Shown piece by piece: positions 1 through 10,040 of a stretch of DNA of 64,000 nt; the first letter of the stretch is position 1, and each line of letters begins with the position of its first letter. The position numbers were made by a program, and so were the translations under genes. Below the pieces are notes generated by a model. The model did no database searches, was not told where the DNA came from, and worked only from the letters and a program-made list of their open reading frames with translations. Source of the DNA: Acheta domesticus (lineage: Eukaryota; Arthropoda; Insecta; Orthoptera; Gryllidae); assembly GCA_031308135.1 (NCBI GenBank), contig JAHLJT010008756.1, positions 79,128,130 through 79,192,129 of the forward strand, read 5' to 3'.

Positions 1-439
1 CCATTTGCTCTGGCATCCGGGTTTCCGTCAGCTCACAGGCTACGGCTACGGTGGAAGCTGAAATTACTAGTATACAAGTGTGAAAAAGGTACCAATAGCG
101 TAGTACATCATGACATGCGGCAGTGTATTGTTTCTTTGAGTAACGATAATGAGGAGAATAACATTTCAAACATGTAAATATCTCAATTAAACCATTTAAA
201 CCTTCTGCGCTGGCGTTCCCGAGAACGTCTAATACTCTGGGAGAACCCACATAAAACCAATAACGAACCCGTTTTATCCACCAAAAAGTCCACATGGATT
301 GACTGGGATTTGATTCGCCGGTATCTAGTGATACTTGTAAAGGGTAGCACACTAATCCCTGTGTACGGTTTTTTTCACCCAATAGTAATATCGGAAACTG
401 GCAAACTGCAGAAGACGAAGAGAAAGGGGCAAGCTTAAG
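1..439. other. Unannotated flank
   Basis: This is mixed-composition DNA with no frame, repeat or RNA motif that I can support. It runs into the 14-bp minisatellite. Confidence 0.5.
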
Positions 440-1128
440 CGAGCAAGAGGAAGCGAGCACACCAAAGCGGGCGAGCCGAAGCGGGCGAGTGTAAACGGGC
501 GGGCCGAAGCGGGCGGGCCGAAGCGGGCGAGCCGACAAGCGGTCGAGCCGAAGCGGGCGAGCCGAAGCAGGCGAGCCGAAGCGGGCGAACCGAAGCGGGC
601 GAACCGAAGCGGGCGAGCCAAAGCGGTCGAGCCGAAGCGGGTGAGCCGAAGCGGGTGAGCCGAAGCGGGCGAGCCGAAGCGGGCGAGCCGAAGCGGGCGA
701 GCCGAAGCGGGCGAGCCGAAACGGGCGAGCCGAAGCGGGCGAGCCGAAGCGGGCGAGCCGAAGCGGGCGAGCCGAAGCGAAGCGGGTGAGCCGAAGCGGG
801 TGAGCCGAAGCGGGTGAGCCGAAGCGGGTGAGCCGAAGCGGGTGAGCCGAAGCGGGTGAGCCGAAGCGGGTGAGCCGAAGCGGGTGAGCCGAAGCGGGTG
901 AGCCGAAGCGGGTGAGCCGAAGCGGGTGAGCCGAAGCGGGTGAGCCGAAGCGGGTGAGCCGAAGCGGGTGAGCCGAAGCGGGTGAGCCGAAGGGGGCGGG
1001 CCGAAGCGGGCGAGCCGAAGCGGGCGAGCCGAAGCGGGCGAGCCGAAGCGGCGAGCCGAAGCGGGCGAGCCGAAGCGGGCGAGCCGAAGCGGACGAATCG
1101 AAATGGACGAAGCGGGCGAATCGAAGCG
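440..1128. repeat. 14-bp GC-rich minisatellite
   Basis: A tandem array of roughly 45 units of the 14-mer gcgggcgagccgaa. The first and last thirds carry mainly the gggCgagcc version. A central block (about 784-985) carries gggTgagcc in nearly every unit, so that block has spread by local amplification. The edges decay: gcgagcaagaggaagcg on the left, gcgggcgaatcgaagcg on the right. The unit lacks stop codons in several frames, so long minus-strand frames (352-1446 and 435-1220) encode a 14-residue periodic peptide rich in L, R, F, S, P and A. I regard these as products of the repeat, not genes. Confidence 0.93.
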
Positions 1129-1599
1129 TGCGTGCAAAAGCAGGAACGCTGAAGTGGATGAGTTAAAGCGGTTGGGGTGTATAGGACGAGGCGGGCGAAG
1201 TGAGCCGAGGAGAAGCGCAACGCTGTCGAGACGTCGCACGCGCACCCGGGGCGACGCCGCCACTTGTTGTCGCAAGCGGTTGCGAGGCACCGCGCCTAAT
1301 CCGCCGCCGAGAAGCCTCCCGGGGACGGGCGCCGCCCAAAACTGACGGCGCTTGGCGGAAGGGGACGGGATGCGCCGACGATGTGAGGAAGCCAAGATAT
1401 GCAGTCTGACACATGAAGGCTGACACGACAACGGTAGTCTACACATTACGTAATAATATTGCTCGGAATCATAATCACATTCCGCGAAAAGTCTTCGCTT
1501 CTATTGACTTTGAGGATGGTCGCAGAATGACGAATCAACGGTTCTGAATTCTGTTAGGACGCGGTTCCTCTTGTACAGTCAATTCACATCAGTCTCGAA
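1129..1599. other. GC-rich unique sequence grading into AT
   Basis: About 1160-1390 is CpG-rich non-repetitive sequence next to the minisatellite, open in several frames on both strands with no recognisable protein. After 1400 composition returns to the AT-rich background. A promoter island is possible, but no TATA box, initiator or exon can be shown. Confidence 0.3.
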
Positions 1600-1850
1600 A
1601 ACTTACCACTTTTTGAAATTACTCCTGATTTCCCTCTGCGTTTTTCTCTCTCAATTTCTCTCTGCGTTTTCGCTCGCTCTCTCAAGTCACTCGCCTCTTT
1701 CTCACTTCCTTTTCCTCTTTATGACGCCCTTTTGTGCGCCATCTCATATTTTCGTCTCTCAAATTGATATTTTTTCTCACTTTCTCTATCACTACCACTC
1801 TCCTTCATTTTGCTCTGTCTCTCTCTTTCATAGTTGTCACATTCGTGACT
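1600..1850 (+). repeat. Polypyrimidine (CT-rich) tract
   Basis: Low-complexity sequence with repeated tttctctctgcg and ctctctca words. The 94-codon plus-strand frame across it is rich in S, F and L only because of the CT composition. Confidence 0.7.
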
Positions 1851-2289
1851 GCTGATGTTAGTAGTGTCTGTGTTACTTGTAATATTAGTATTACCCTCGT
1901 CTTTTGAAAATATGAGGAATGAGCCGATTCGGAATATCCGGTCCGGAGGATGAAAGAATGGGCAGAATAATGAAAGAAAGAACGAGTACAGTTCATAACG
2001 CGATATGTAATGAAGTGCTCTCGTAACCGCTTCAAAATTAATCGGGGTAAATCACGGGAACGACTAATTAACGCAATCGATCTTCACAATCTTCATCCAT
2101 ACAACTACTAGTGCCGTGTCGAAAGTATACTAGCACTTGGCTTAAACCTAGAACTGCTTGGTTGGAGTTCTCACTTGCAAGTATCATAACTCGAAAGTAT
2201 CATAACCGATTATTGTATTTACTTCAATAATTAAGAACAATGAAAATTATTGGTGCTACAACATTACAGACTTTCTTACATTATTTGTA
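1851..2289. other. AT-rich, nothing supported
   Basis: No frame, repeat or RNA motif stands out. Confidence 0.5.
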
Positions 2290-2850
2290 GCATTTACAAT
2301 TTGTGAAAATTAAGAGAATGCAACGAAAATGAGGCCATCGCAGTTTTTATAAGCACAATGTGTTCTATTCGAGAAAAAATAAAGATAGAATTTCAATCTT
2401 TGAGAAAATATTATTTTCAAAAATACCTACATTGCAAGCACAATTGCACTAAAAATACTCGTATTTTTGAAAAAATTGGCATAATATCTTATTCTCTATG
2501 TAATTTTATATAAATATTTGCCTCTTAAGAACGGATTTCATTAAGATAAAATCTCTATCTTTAATATTGTAGATGTGCGAAGACACCGAAAAATTTGCTG
2601 AATGTTTGCAATTTTTGAAAATTCAGATAGTTTAACGAAAATGAGACATGCACCATTTAGATTCTCTTCTTCTATTCCAGAAAAATCAACAATTTGGAGC
2701 CTAAATTTGAGAAAATTATGAAAATATCAAAATACCCGTTTCAAATTCCCACGTTTTCTAGTTCAGCCAGATCTATCAATTTTGGAGAAAATCATCTGAA
2801 CAATTTAGATACTAACGTTAATCACACACAGACGTACGATTCCTTTCTTC
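2290..2850 (+). repeat. Dispersed family A, copy 1
   Basis: This copy aligns by eye with 18230-18765 and 42640-43250. Shared landmarks in order: a gaagacNccgaaaaa block, tttgcaatttttNaaaattcag, aacNaaaatgagNcNtgcaccatt, then atcaattttggagaaaatca with ctgaacaNtttag, and a terminal cacacagacg. In the other copies that end expands into a gacggacagacgg run; here only a short acacacagacgtacg remains. The family is non-coding where readable. The ordered blocks suggest a non-autonomous mobile element or the 3' part of a LINE, but no ends or target duplication are visible. Confidence 0.65.
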
Positions 2851-4760
2851 CTCCTCCACCCTGCGTGATCATTGAAGTACATTTAGTATTTAATTTTACT
2901 CACATTTCGTGTTCTCTCTTCTTTTCGTATTTTGATATTTTTGTTTCTTTTGATTTCTCACTTCTTCTAATCTCCTTGCTCTTTCACCACCTCGCTTTCC
3001 TTCTTTCATTTATCTATATATATCTGGTTACATTTTATGGAATATTTTATTAGATAAACCTTGCGTTCTACCTTTCCCATGACTAATTGCTTTCCTTATT
3101 TCACATTTTTTTCACTTATGGCCGCATATATCCTCTCGGCCCGTTTGGATTCTCTCCTCTATTATTTTCTCACCTTGTTTTATCCTTTGATTACTTAATA
3201 TTTGAGAATATTAATATTTGATTCTGTATAAATGTTGATGTACTAATACAAATTAGCGCTTTGTCACACTACTTATTTGACATAAATGCATAATTATGAA
3301 AATATAGATAAATATTTCACATAATTTTATTGAGCTTTACTAAGAAACTGAAGGGATACTTTCAAATGCAATATGTATATCAATTGTACATTATTTTTAT
3401 TATTCTCTTCCAGTGTACGAAGTCTGTGTGTTACATTTCTTTGACGAGAAGCGATAGTATACATAATTTGGCACTATAATCAAATAAAGAAAAATCTTAA
3501 GTTCTTTGGAACCCAATTTGTTTTTGAACGAAATTCATAAATCTTGAAAACTTTGAAACAGTGTAATATTTTCTAAACATTGCTTAGTTTGTAAATGTCA
3601 ATAGAATGCGAGCAATGGAATAATGCAAAGAGGGGAGAAAAGAACTTAAGTGCTGTAGGGATAAAATTTGTTCTTTCATTTCAACTACAATAAATTTCCG
3701 TTTAAACACATTTCTTGGGCAAAAATATTGTTTACCTGTTTCAGTATAAACACAAGTACCGTAAACATTGAACTTTGGTCACGTAATTCTGATTTTATTC
3801 TGATACTTACCCATTGTATTTAAATTCTCAATCAACGCAAACGTAACTGTAATGCTTCCATCGCCAAATGCCGCCACTGTGGTTCCCTGGTTCCCGTATC
3901 ATTCAATCTCCCAATTACAATTTCTCTCTCAAAACAACGGGATGAATAACATTACTAAACGATTGCTGAATACTTCGCATGATTACAAGTCATTGCGAGG
4001 AAGCAGTTGGAATGGGACCGTGAGTTTACGATTACAATAGGTAGCAAACTCAGTTTATGGCGCACGTGAAGTTAGAATGAAACAGTAATACAACTGTGGT
4101 CTCATACATGACGACGGTGTACGATTCACCGCAGTGTTTTATGTGTTGACACTGCGGAGAACACACAATAAATATTGGAGCGTCAGCTGCTAATGAAGCT
4201 CTAACAACTGGTGCAATTTAAAGTCCCCGTTTGGAGCAAAAATGATTTGTCAGTACATAAACGTGTGGTTTTCATTTCTTTTCCACGGTTCTCTCCCCAT
4301 AAATTATAAAATATTTACAAGATTTGTTGCAAGAATGATGAATATTTAAAATTATGAAGTTAAACCACGAACTTTCAGTCACAGTTGTTTCAAGTTGGTT
4401 TCATTGAGAAGAAACTGAATATCCTAACATCACACGAGAAAACGTTTTAGCAATCCTTAGATGTTGATTTTTACTCGATATCAGATTCAACAAAATCTAG
4501 AAAAGGAACAAGATAAATTCAACAATTGTTAGAAAATATCTTACAGGAAAGATAATAAATAAAGCAGAGTGTTACGATTTTTTATTCAACATTATTTAAT
4601 GAAATTGACATGCATCTTATAGAACACTACATTAACTAAATTATTTTTAAAGACAGCCTCTAATTAAAGAGGTTACTTTTAGGGCACACAAAGCGTGCTA
4701 AACGTTCAACTTTCTGCATTAGTACTACAAGATGCTCAAGTAATGTTGTGTGAGGCTATA
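2851..4760. other. AT-rich, nothing supported
   Basis: Mostly AT-rich sequence with pyrimidine-rich stretches (2840-3180). Only short, low-complexity open frames occur, with no domain or repeat that I can name. Confidence 0.5.
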
Positions 4761-6028
4761 AGTAAGGCTGTTTAAAAATGGTGTATGCCACACGTGATAA
4801 AAATGACTATTTCGCTGGTAGAATTGCGTTACTAGGCCTATTGATCTCGTGTCAGAACTTTTCCTATTTGAAAAATAAAATGTCGCTTTTACCACTCATA
4901 CATAACTATTGTAGCAGCTAAACGCACCAGTGCAGTTCCAAAGGACATGAGTAGGCACGGTGTACCTAAGAGAAATACTTCATTCCTTCTCGCAGAATGA
5001 ACTAAAATGTTGATAAATTCAATTCATGACTGTGAGAAAGCATAAATATGACTTTGATGAATTATTTTGCAAGTCAATATACAAAATTTGGAGATGCTTA
5101 TTCATTAATGCATTGCTAATTGGCATACGAAATCAAACTAGAATGAACTACTTTTTTTTCCATTGAAATTGGATGAACATACATCTAATTTTTAACGTAC
5201 TACTTTTGCACAATTATTGTGAGCATTTTTCTTTCAAATGAATTTAGAAGGATTACGTTGAAATTTTGAAGAAACTAGTACTTCAGCGTGATTTGTTTTT
5301 ACAGATAGAAAAGTATGAATCACAGAAAAGTTGTCTGCATATCTTATTTTTGCATTCAGTTGGACCAGGCAGAAGTGCAGGTGAGACAAACGGCCACAAT
5401 GCTAATCCTTATGACGTAACGAACCCATCCCATTTATGTATCCCATTTATACGTACGTATCCCATTTATGATGTAACGAACCACTGAGATGCATCTCACG
5501 AATTTCGGATTTCGTGCCGACTGAAGAATTAAATCACTTCTCAACGCTAAGGATTTTTAATCAACACGTATTTGCGTTCCCCTCTTGCCTACGTGACGAA
5601 ACGTGGGGCCCTCCCCAGGTCCTCCGTCGTGGGGCCCTAGGGTCCTCCCTAGCACTAGACAATAGAGACCACTATCGGTTCCGTTGGCAGAGTTAATAAC
5701 AAACCGGTGAACTAAGAAGCTGTGCCTAGGGCGATGTGGTTTATTATAATTGTAAACGGCTCTTACACGATATCTCATTCCGCGTAAAGAAATCGCTCTC
5801 TATCGCAAGGACACGGAGAACGAGAGCGAAATGGTTTTATAACATAACCTATTAAGAAGGATACAGGGGAATGTAGGCAAAATATTTATTTACGATGAGT
5901 GGTAAAAAATAAATTTTATTTCGCAAGTACGAACGGTTGCGTCACGAGATTGATTGAGCGCGTGATCCTACGAGCACAATAAAATAACTTTTGTCACGTG
6001 TCATACACCATTTTTAGACAGACTTACT
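4761..6028. mobile_element. Inverted-repeat-bounded element
   Basis: The left arm (4761-4900) and right arm (5894-6028) are diverged reverse complements. From outside inwards both read agtaagNctgtNtaaaaatgg, tgtatgNcac, cacgtga, cacgagatNgat and, innermost, atgagtggtaaaa. Arms of about 140 bp around about 1 kb suggest a non-autonomous DNA transposon with long terminal inverted repeats. The interior holds three short tcccatttat repeats (5425-5470) and a GC-rich patch (5600-5660) but no transposase. No target duplication could be seen, so two opposed copies of one dispersed repeat remain possible. Confidence 0.55.
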
Positions 6029-6960
6029 GACTTTCATTTTCATTGAAGTAAACAAATCACTTAATGAAACTTTAAGGCCAGCAGTAGCTGATGCGGTCAG
6101 ACGAAACTATTTCGTTTTCTTTGTTACATTCACAGATTTATCTGAACACTTGCCCATCGTCTCAGTTTAACACTAGTTCTAAGAACTGAACCACTGAACT
6201 TTAAAACGCTTTGCATGCCATGAAAGGACCGCTTTTACTCGTGGTGATCTAAAAACTTCATTTTTAGTTTTATCCCCATGTCATTATAACTCATAGTTTT
6301 TGGTATTTCTCTAGATGTTTTGCACCTATGAGGCTGCGGGAAGATCTTTAAAATTTAAGTAATATCTCAACTTAGTATCAAGACTAAATCTTGAAGGAGG
6401 TTTGCGAAATGAAGATGAAGAGAATGTTGGCAGTGATTTCAGAATAATATACTTATAAATCATTGCTGAAGTTGTTAGTAAATACTGTTATTGTGAAAAA
6501 TATGATACGTGTTTGGGGAATAACAGTAAAAGAATAAAATAAAAGTGTAGATAAATGTAACGCTCAAAAACCAATTTTTCAATGGCAGTCCGTAATTTTC
6601 ATTTTATGTGATATATTTACCATTTACTCAAAAACTATTCACCGTATAATTTTCAAATTTCGTTTAGTTGGAGTATATAAAGAAAAGAACTTGTGTAACA
6701 TTTTTTTCATATTTTGCTGACATTTGCCCTGATTTTTAAATTCACTTTTTGCATCTTATAATTAATTTATAATAATTATTATAATAATTAATAATACGTG
6801 GCGCTGAAGTTCGGCATTTAAAATCCAAATTAATTTCGAAATTTCTGGCAACTAAAATGGATTTCTGAAGAAGTTCGGTAAGAATTTAAAAAATGGATAA
6901 AATTAGAAATGAGAAAATTAAATAAATAATGGAGGTGAAATACACATTATTGGACTAAAA
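6029..6960. other. AT-rich, nothing supported
   Basis: AT-rich sequence with a run of taat/ataatt palindromic words near 6760-6800. No coding or repeat feature can be supported. Confidence 0.5.
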
Positions 6961-7175
6961 GAACAGAGATGGAATAATACATGCACGTTCGAAGGATGGA
7001 TAAAAAGAGAATTTCTCGTACGATTTTCGAATGGATACTGATAGGGAAGAGAAAGAGGGGACGACAATCTATTACATGGATGAATGGGATTAATACAATT
7101 ATAAAAGAAATAAAAGAAAGAAAGAATAAAATGAAAGTTATTTCTGTTTTGGGTATAGGAAAATGTTATAACTGA
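6961..7175 (+). pseudogene. Relic of non-LTR reverse transcriptase C-terminus
   Basis: The frame from 6981 reads HVRRMDKKRI, then IFEW, then GKRKRGRQSITWMNGI. This is the familiar tail of endonuclease-type (jockey/RTE/CR1-like) retrotransposon polymerases, whose consensus has W-GH-RM---RIP--IFEW---GKRKRGRP---W-D-I. The expected upstream W sits in another frame at about 6968, so a base has been gained or lost there. Nothing of the polymerase core is present. It is a short, decayed 3' fragment with no function; the clade cannot be fixed from about 60 residues. Confidence 0.6.
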
Positions 7176-7849
7176 ATAACCGTGTATAACTGTTAACTAA
7201 AATAAATAATTAATATCTCTTAATATACATATTTAAAAATATATAAATGATGCAATTTTCTCACACTCATTTGTTTATTTGTAATGTAGGAACACTTCTG
7301 CAAACTTTGAAATTTAAAATGTGATACGTTTTCCTAAAAAGTGTACCTTACTAAAGTTAAAGATTTTAAAAACTCAAAAGTTTGTATTATAAACAATTTT
7401 ATCAAAAATAATATTATTTAATAACAAAAATTAGATATAAGGTCTTTCAATCTCCAATATTTCACCAAACTACATCAAATCTCCAGTGCAGAAAAAATTA
7501 TAATACTAGATTACGTACATTTTTCCTTAATATTAATGTTGGGTAAAACTTATATTGTGATTATGTATTAATCAAAACACTTGTACGACTGTGAATCTAT
7601 GTGAGTATATACGTCTATATATGTGTGTATGTGCATGTTTATGTGAGGCAAGTATATTGTACCTTAACTATCTAGGCATCTGCATATGTAGGACATTATT
7701 GTGTGCTATGCATGGGCCTTGGTAAACAGATGTATATATGTGTACAGGTTTGTATGCACATTATAAATCATATGGATCAGTGCATTAGTTGTCTGTAAGA
7801 AGTGTACGTATATGTATGTACATTTTAAAAATATAGCTATTAAAGTTAA
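7176..7849. other. AT-rich, nothing supported
   Basis: AT-rich sequence with tatgtgtgtatgtgcatg words near 7610-7640. No gene or repeat can be supported. Confidence 0.45.
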
Positions 7850-8077
7850 CGCAATGGGTTTGCTTAGGTTGTTAGCGACTGAGCAAGCTCAGGATCGCTA
7901 CATAGCATTCTATGGGCAGCTTCAGTATTGTACATCTTTTATTGTAGAAATAGTGGTCTCAGTTTCTTGTATTGTGATTTATTTGAAATTGTTTCATATT
8001 GTAAAAATAGACGTGTGTTTTTAAATCTGTAAATTTTAGGTTAACACATGGCAATTAGCCTATTGTAGCTAAATAAA
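7850..8077 (+). pseudogene. Possible LINE 3' end relic
   Basis: A short frame reads LLRLLATEQAQDRYIAFYG. This resembles the A-DR--W pattern that closes many LINE polymerases. A non-coding stretch ending tggcaattagcc...gtagctaaataaat follows, then an (ATT)n run directly. The order tail peptide, short 3' UTR, simple-repeat tail is typical of a truncated LINE insertion. The similarity is weak and the call is an inference. Confidence 0.3.
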
Positions 8078-8122
<45 letters not shown>

Positions 8123-8123
8123 C
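8078..8123. repeat. (ATT)n microsatellite
   Basis: About 15 uninterrupted ATT units directly after the candidate LINE 3' end; it may be that element's tail. Confidence 0.95.
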
Positions 8124-8215
8124 GTATTATACAGAAGAAGAGTGTACGCCGAAGCAAACATTATCATCGTATGAAAACAAACTAGTCATAGGCGCATGAA
8201 ACAATCTGACTTTAA

Positions 8216-8600
8216 ATAAGCCGCTAGAGCGCAGTCACGTGGACTCGACGCGACTCGTGTTGCCTCGATAGTTCACGAGTTGTACACAGCGCTGTTATCT
8301 AACACCTCGTGTCCCAGAACGGCTGGAGCATCCGTTCGCGTGCCTCCAGAGGCCATACGCGAGCGCGCGCGATCCCGCGACAGTTACATGGGGCTTGGGG
8401 GCGAAGCTTCAACGGCGTTGCCATGCCGCGCACGTCGCGCGCGGGCGTGTTCGTAAGAGTAAGTTATCTCGCGAAGCCCCCAATGGCCGGCGGCGGCCGA
8501 GACGCTCGGCGGGAAGGAAGAGCGGCAACGTTGTAAACGTCGTATCAACCCCGGGAATCCGGGGAAAACGAGGGAAAGGATTACGTGAAGGTGAAGAAAG
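8216..8600 (+). promoter_or_regulatory. CpG-rich island with possible first exon
   Basis: An abrupt island with many CG dinucleotides in an AT-rich neighbourhood. It holds a CACGTG E-box near 8238 and alternating gcgcgcgc. An ATG at 8423 opens a 12-codon stretch (MPRTSRAGVFVR) ending at a good donor (aga|GTAAGT, about 8458). That is what a promoter island with a short first coding exon would look like, but no downstream exon was found and the frame is short. Overlapping frames on both strands reflect GC content. Confidence 0.3.
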
Positions 8601-9769
8601 AGCGAGGCGGTGTGAAAGGGAGGGAGGGAGGGGGGAATGGGGTCGGTAGAAGGAGCACCGCGGCGGGAAATATTGCGAATGGGGTTGTCTACATCCGGGG
8701 GGAAAATAAAGATAAAACAAGGAAGGAATAGGTTTCTGGGGTGTGCGGTGGAGTTACGGCAGAAGGGAACGTCTTTCACCTTTGAGTATCGGGTTCGAGT
8801 TTACGCGGGTCCCTGATACTGAGCACATTGGTTCCAGAGTAGTTTTCCTTGAAGTTGCAGTTCTATGCTCAGTATTTTGTAGCTTTGACGTTATTGAATC
8901 TCTATATTAAATAATAACAATTCTATACTTAACACGGAGCAAATATTCAAGAAAAGTAATTAGTTTTAAGACCATTGGTGTTTAATCAACTCAACAAACG
9001 GCTCTTCAAAAAAATCGCCAGCTTCACAACTAAAATATTACTAGAATTATGATTATAACAAAATGGTATTAGTTCACTGGAGAATGAAATCGTTGTTCAT
9101 ATTGTCAAGAACAATAAAATACATAACGGTTTACATAGCTTTAGCGGTATGTACAAATGAGGTTTCCATTCCGGGAAAACACCAATTTGTGTTTGTGAGT
9201 GTGGGATGAGGTCCAGGTGGACTTCATAATAAATTATAATAAATGTCGAAGAAAAATTTTATATTTTTAAAAGCTAATTCTACATAAATTTATCATAATA
9301 AACATAATTTAATGAATGTTTGTAAAAATTTTGTATTTTTAAAAGCTAATTCTACATAAATTTATCATAATAAACGTAATTTAATGCATGTAACAATATT
9401 TTCAGCGTTTAGAGATATGTTCATAACATTTGAGTTTTAAACATTTTCTGTATTTGTGGCCCTTTCCGCAATGACACTGATGGTAAAGAATTATTTTTAA
9501 AAAACGCATTCAATATTCACTGTGTTTTTTTCAATTGAACCACTGTTCTCTACATCGATAAGTACTAAAATAAGATTTAGTACCTCATTAAGGATCATTA
9601 TGGATCGAGAACGCTGGAATTTCAACGAAACGAAGGCTGGTGGCAGATTCAAATCCATGAAACATCCCATTAGCTTTGAAAGATGAAACTATCACAATGC
9701 GTTCAGAAAAATTATTATAATAAAAGTCCTAAACAATTAAACAGTAGTAACTCTTTAAAAAAGTACACT
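8601..9769. other. Purine-rich then AT-rich, nothing supported
   Basis: A G/A-rich stretch (8570-8640) gives way to AT-rich DNA. A block of about 55 bp (ttttaaaagctaattctacataaatttatcataataaac) occurs twice in tandem at about 9266-9305 and 9336-9375. No gene is evident. Confidence 0.5.
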
Positions 9770-10040
9770 CCTTACTCGCGGTTTGGTCATTTCACGCGAC
9801 CCCGGGTTCGATTCCCGGTAGGGCAAGATCATAGTGTACGTTTTCCTTGTAATGTCCTAGTACATGATGCAGTGTGACGATGAGAAAACTCACTTCACAG
9901 GTTGAGAAGACCAGAATACGGCATGGAGATGTCTTCGTGTTAACCACACGTACCCCTGTACCTATTGCCGGGAGGCCAGGACGCTGCTAGTAGGTCTTGG
10001 TCTGGTAACGGGCAGTCGCGCCATGTACAGACGCACTCTT
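9770..10040 (+). mobile_element. tRNA-derived SINE, copy A
   Basis: A polymerase III B box with the canonical sequence GGTTCGATTCC lies at 9805-9815. The following 220 bp align with 48823-49075: shared words include tagtgt-cgttttNcttg-aatgt, gttgagaagaccagaa and gatgtctt-gtgttaaccaca, then g-ccgggac-ctgctNgtaggtcttgg. Two independent copies with the same head and body define a SINE family; Pol III would transcribe it and a LINE would mobilise it. No clear A box or target duplication was identified, so the ends are approximate. Confidence 0.75.

Noticed and set aside
352..1446. Long minus-strand frames of 364 and 261 codons
   Set aside because: They run through the 14-bp minisatellite; 42 bp equals 14 codons and several frames are open at once, with only a periodic low-complexity peptide.
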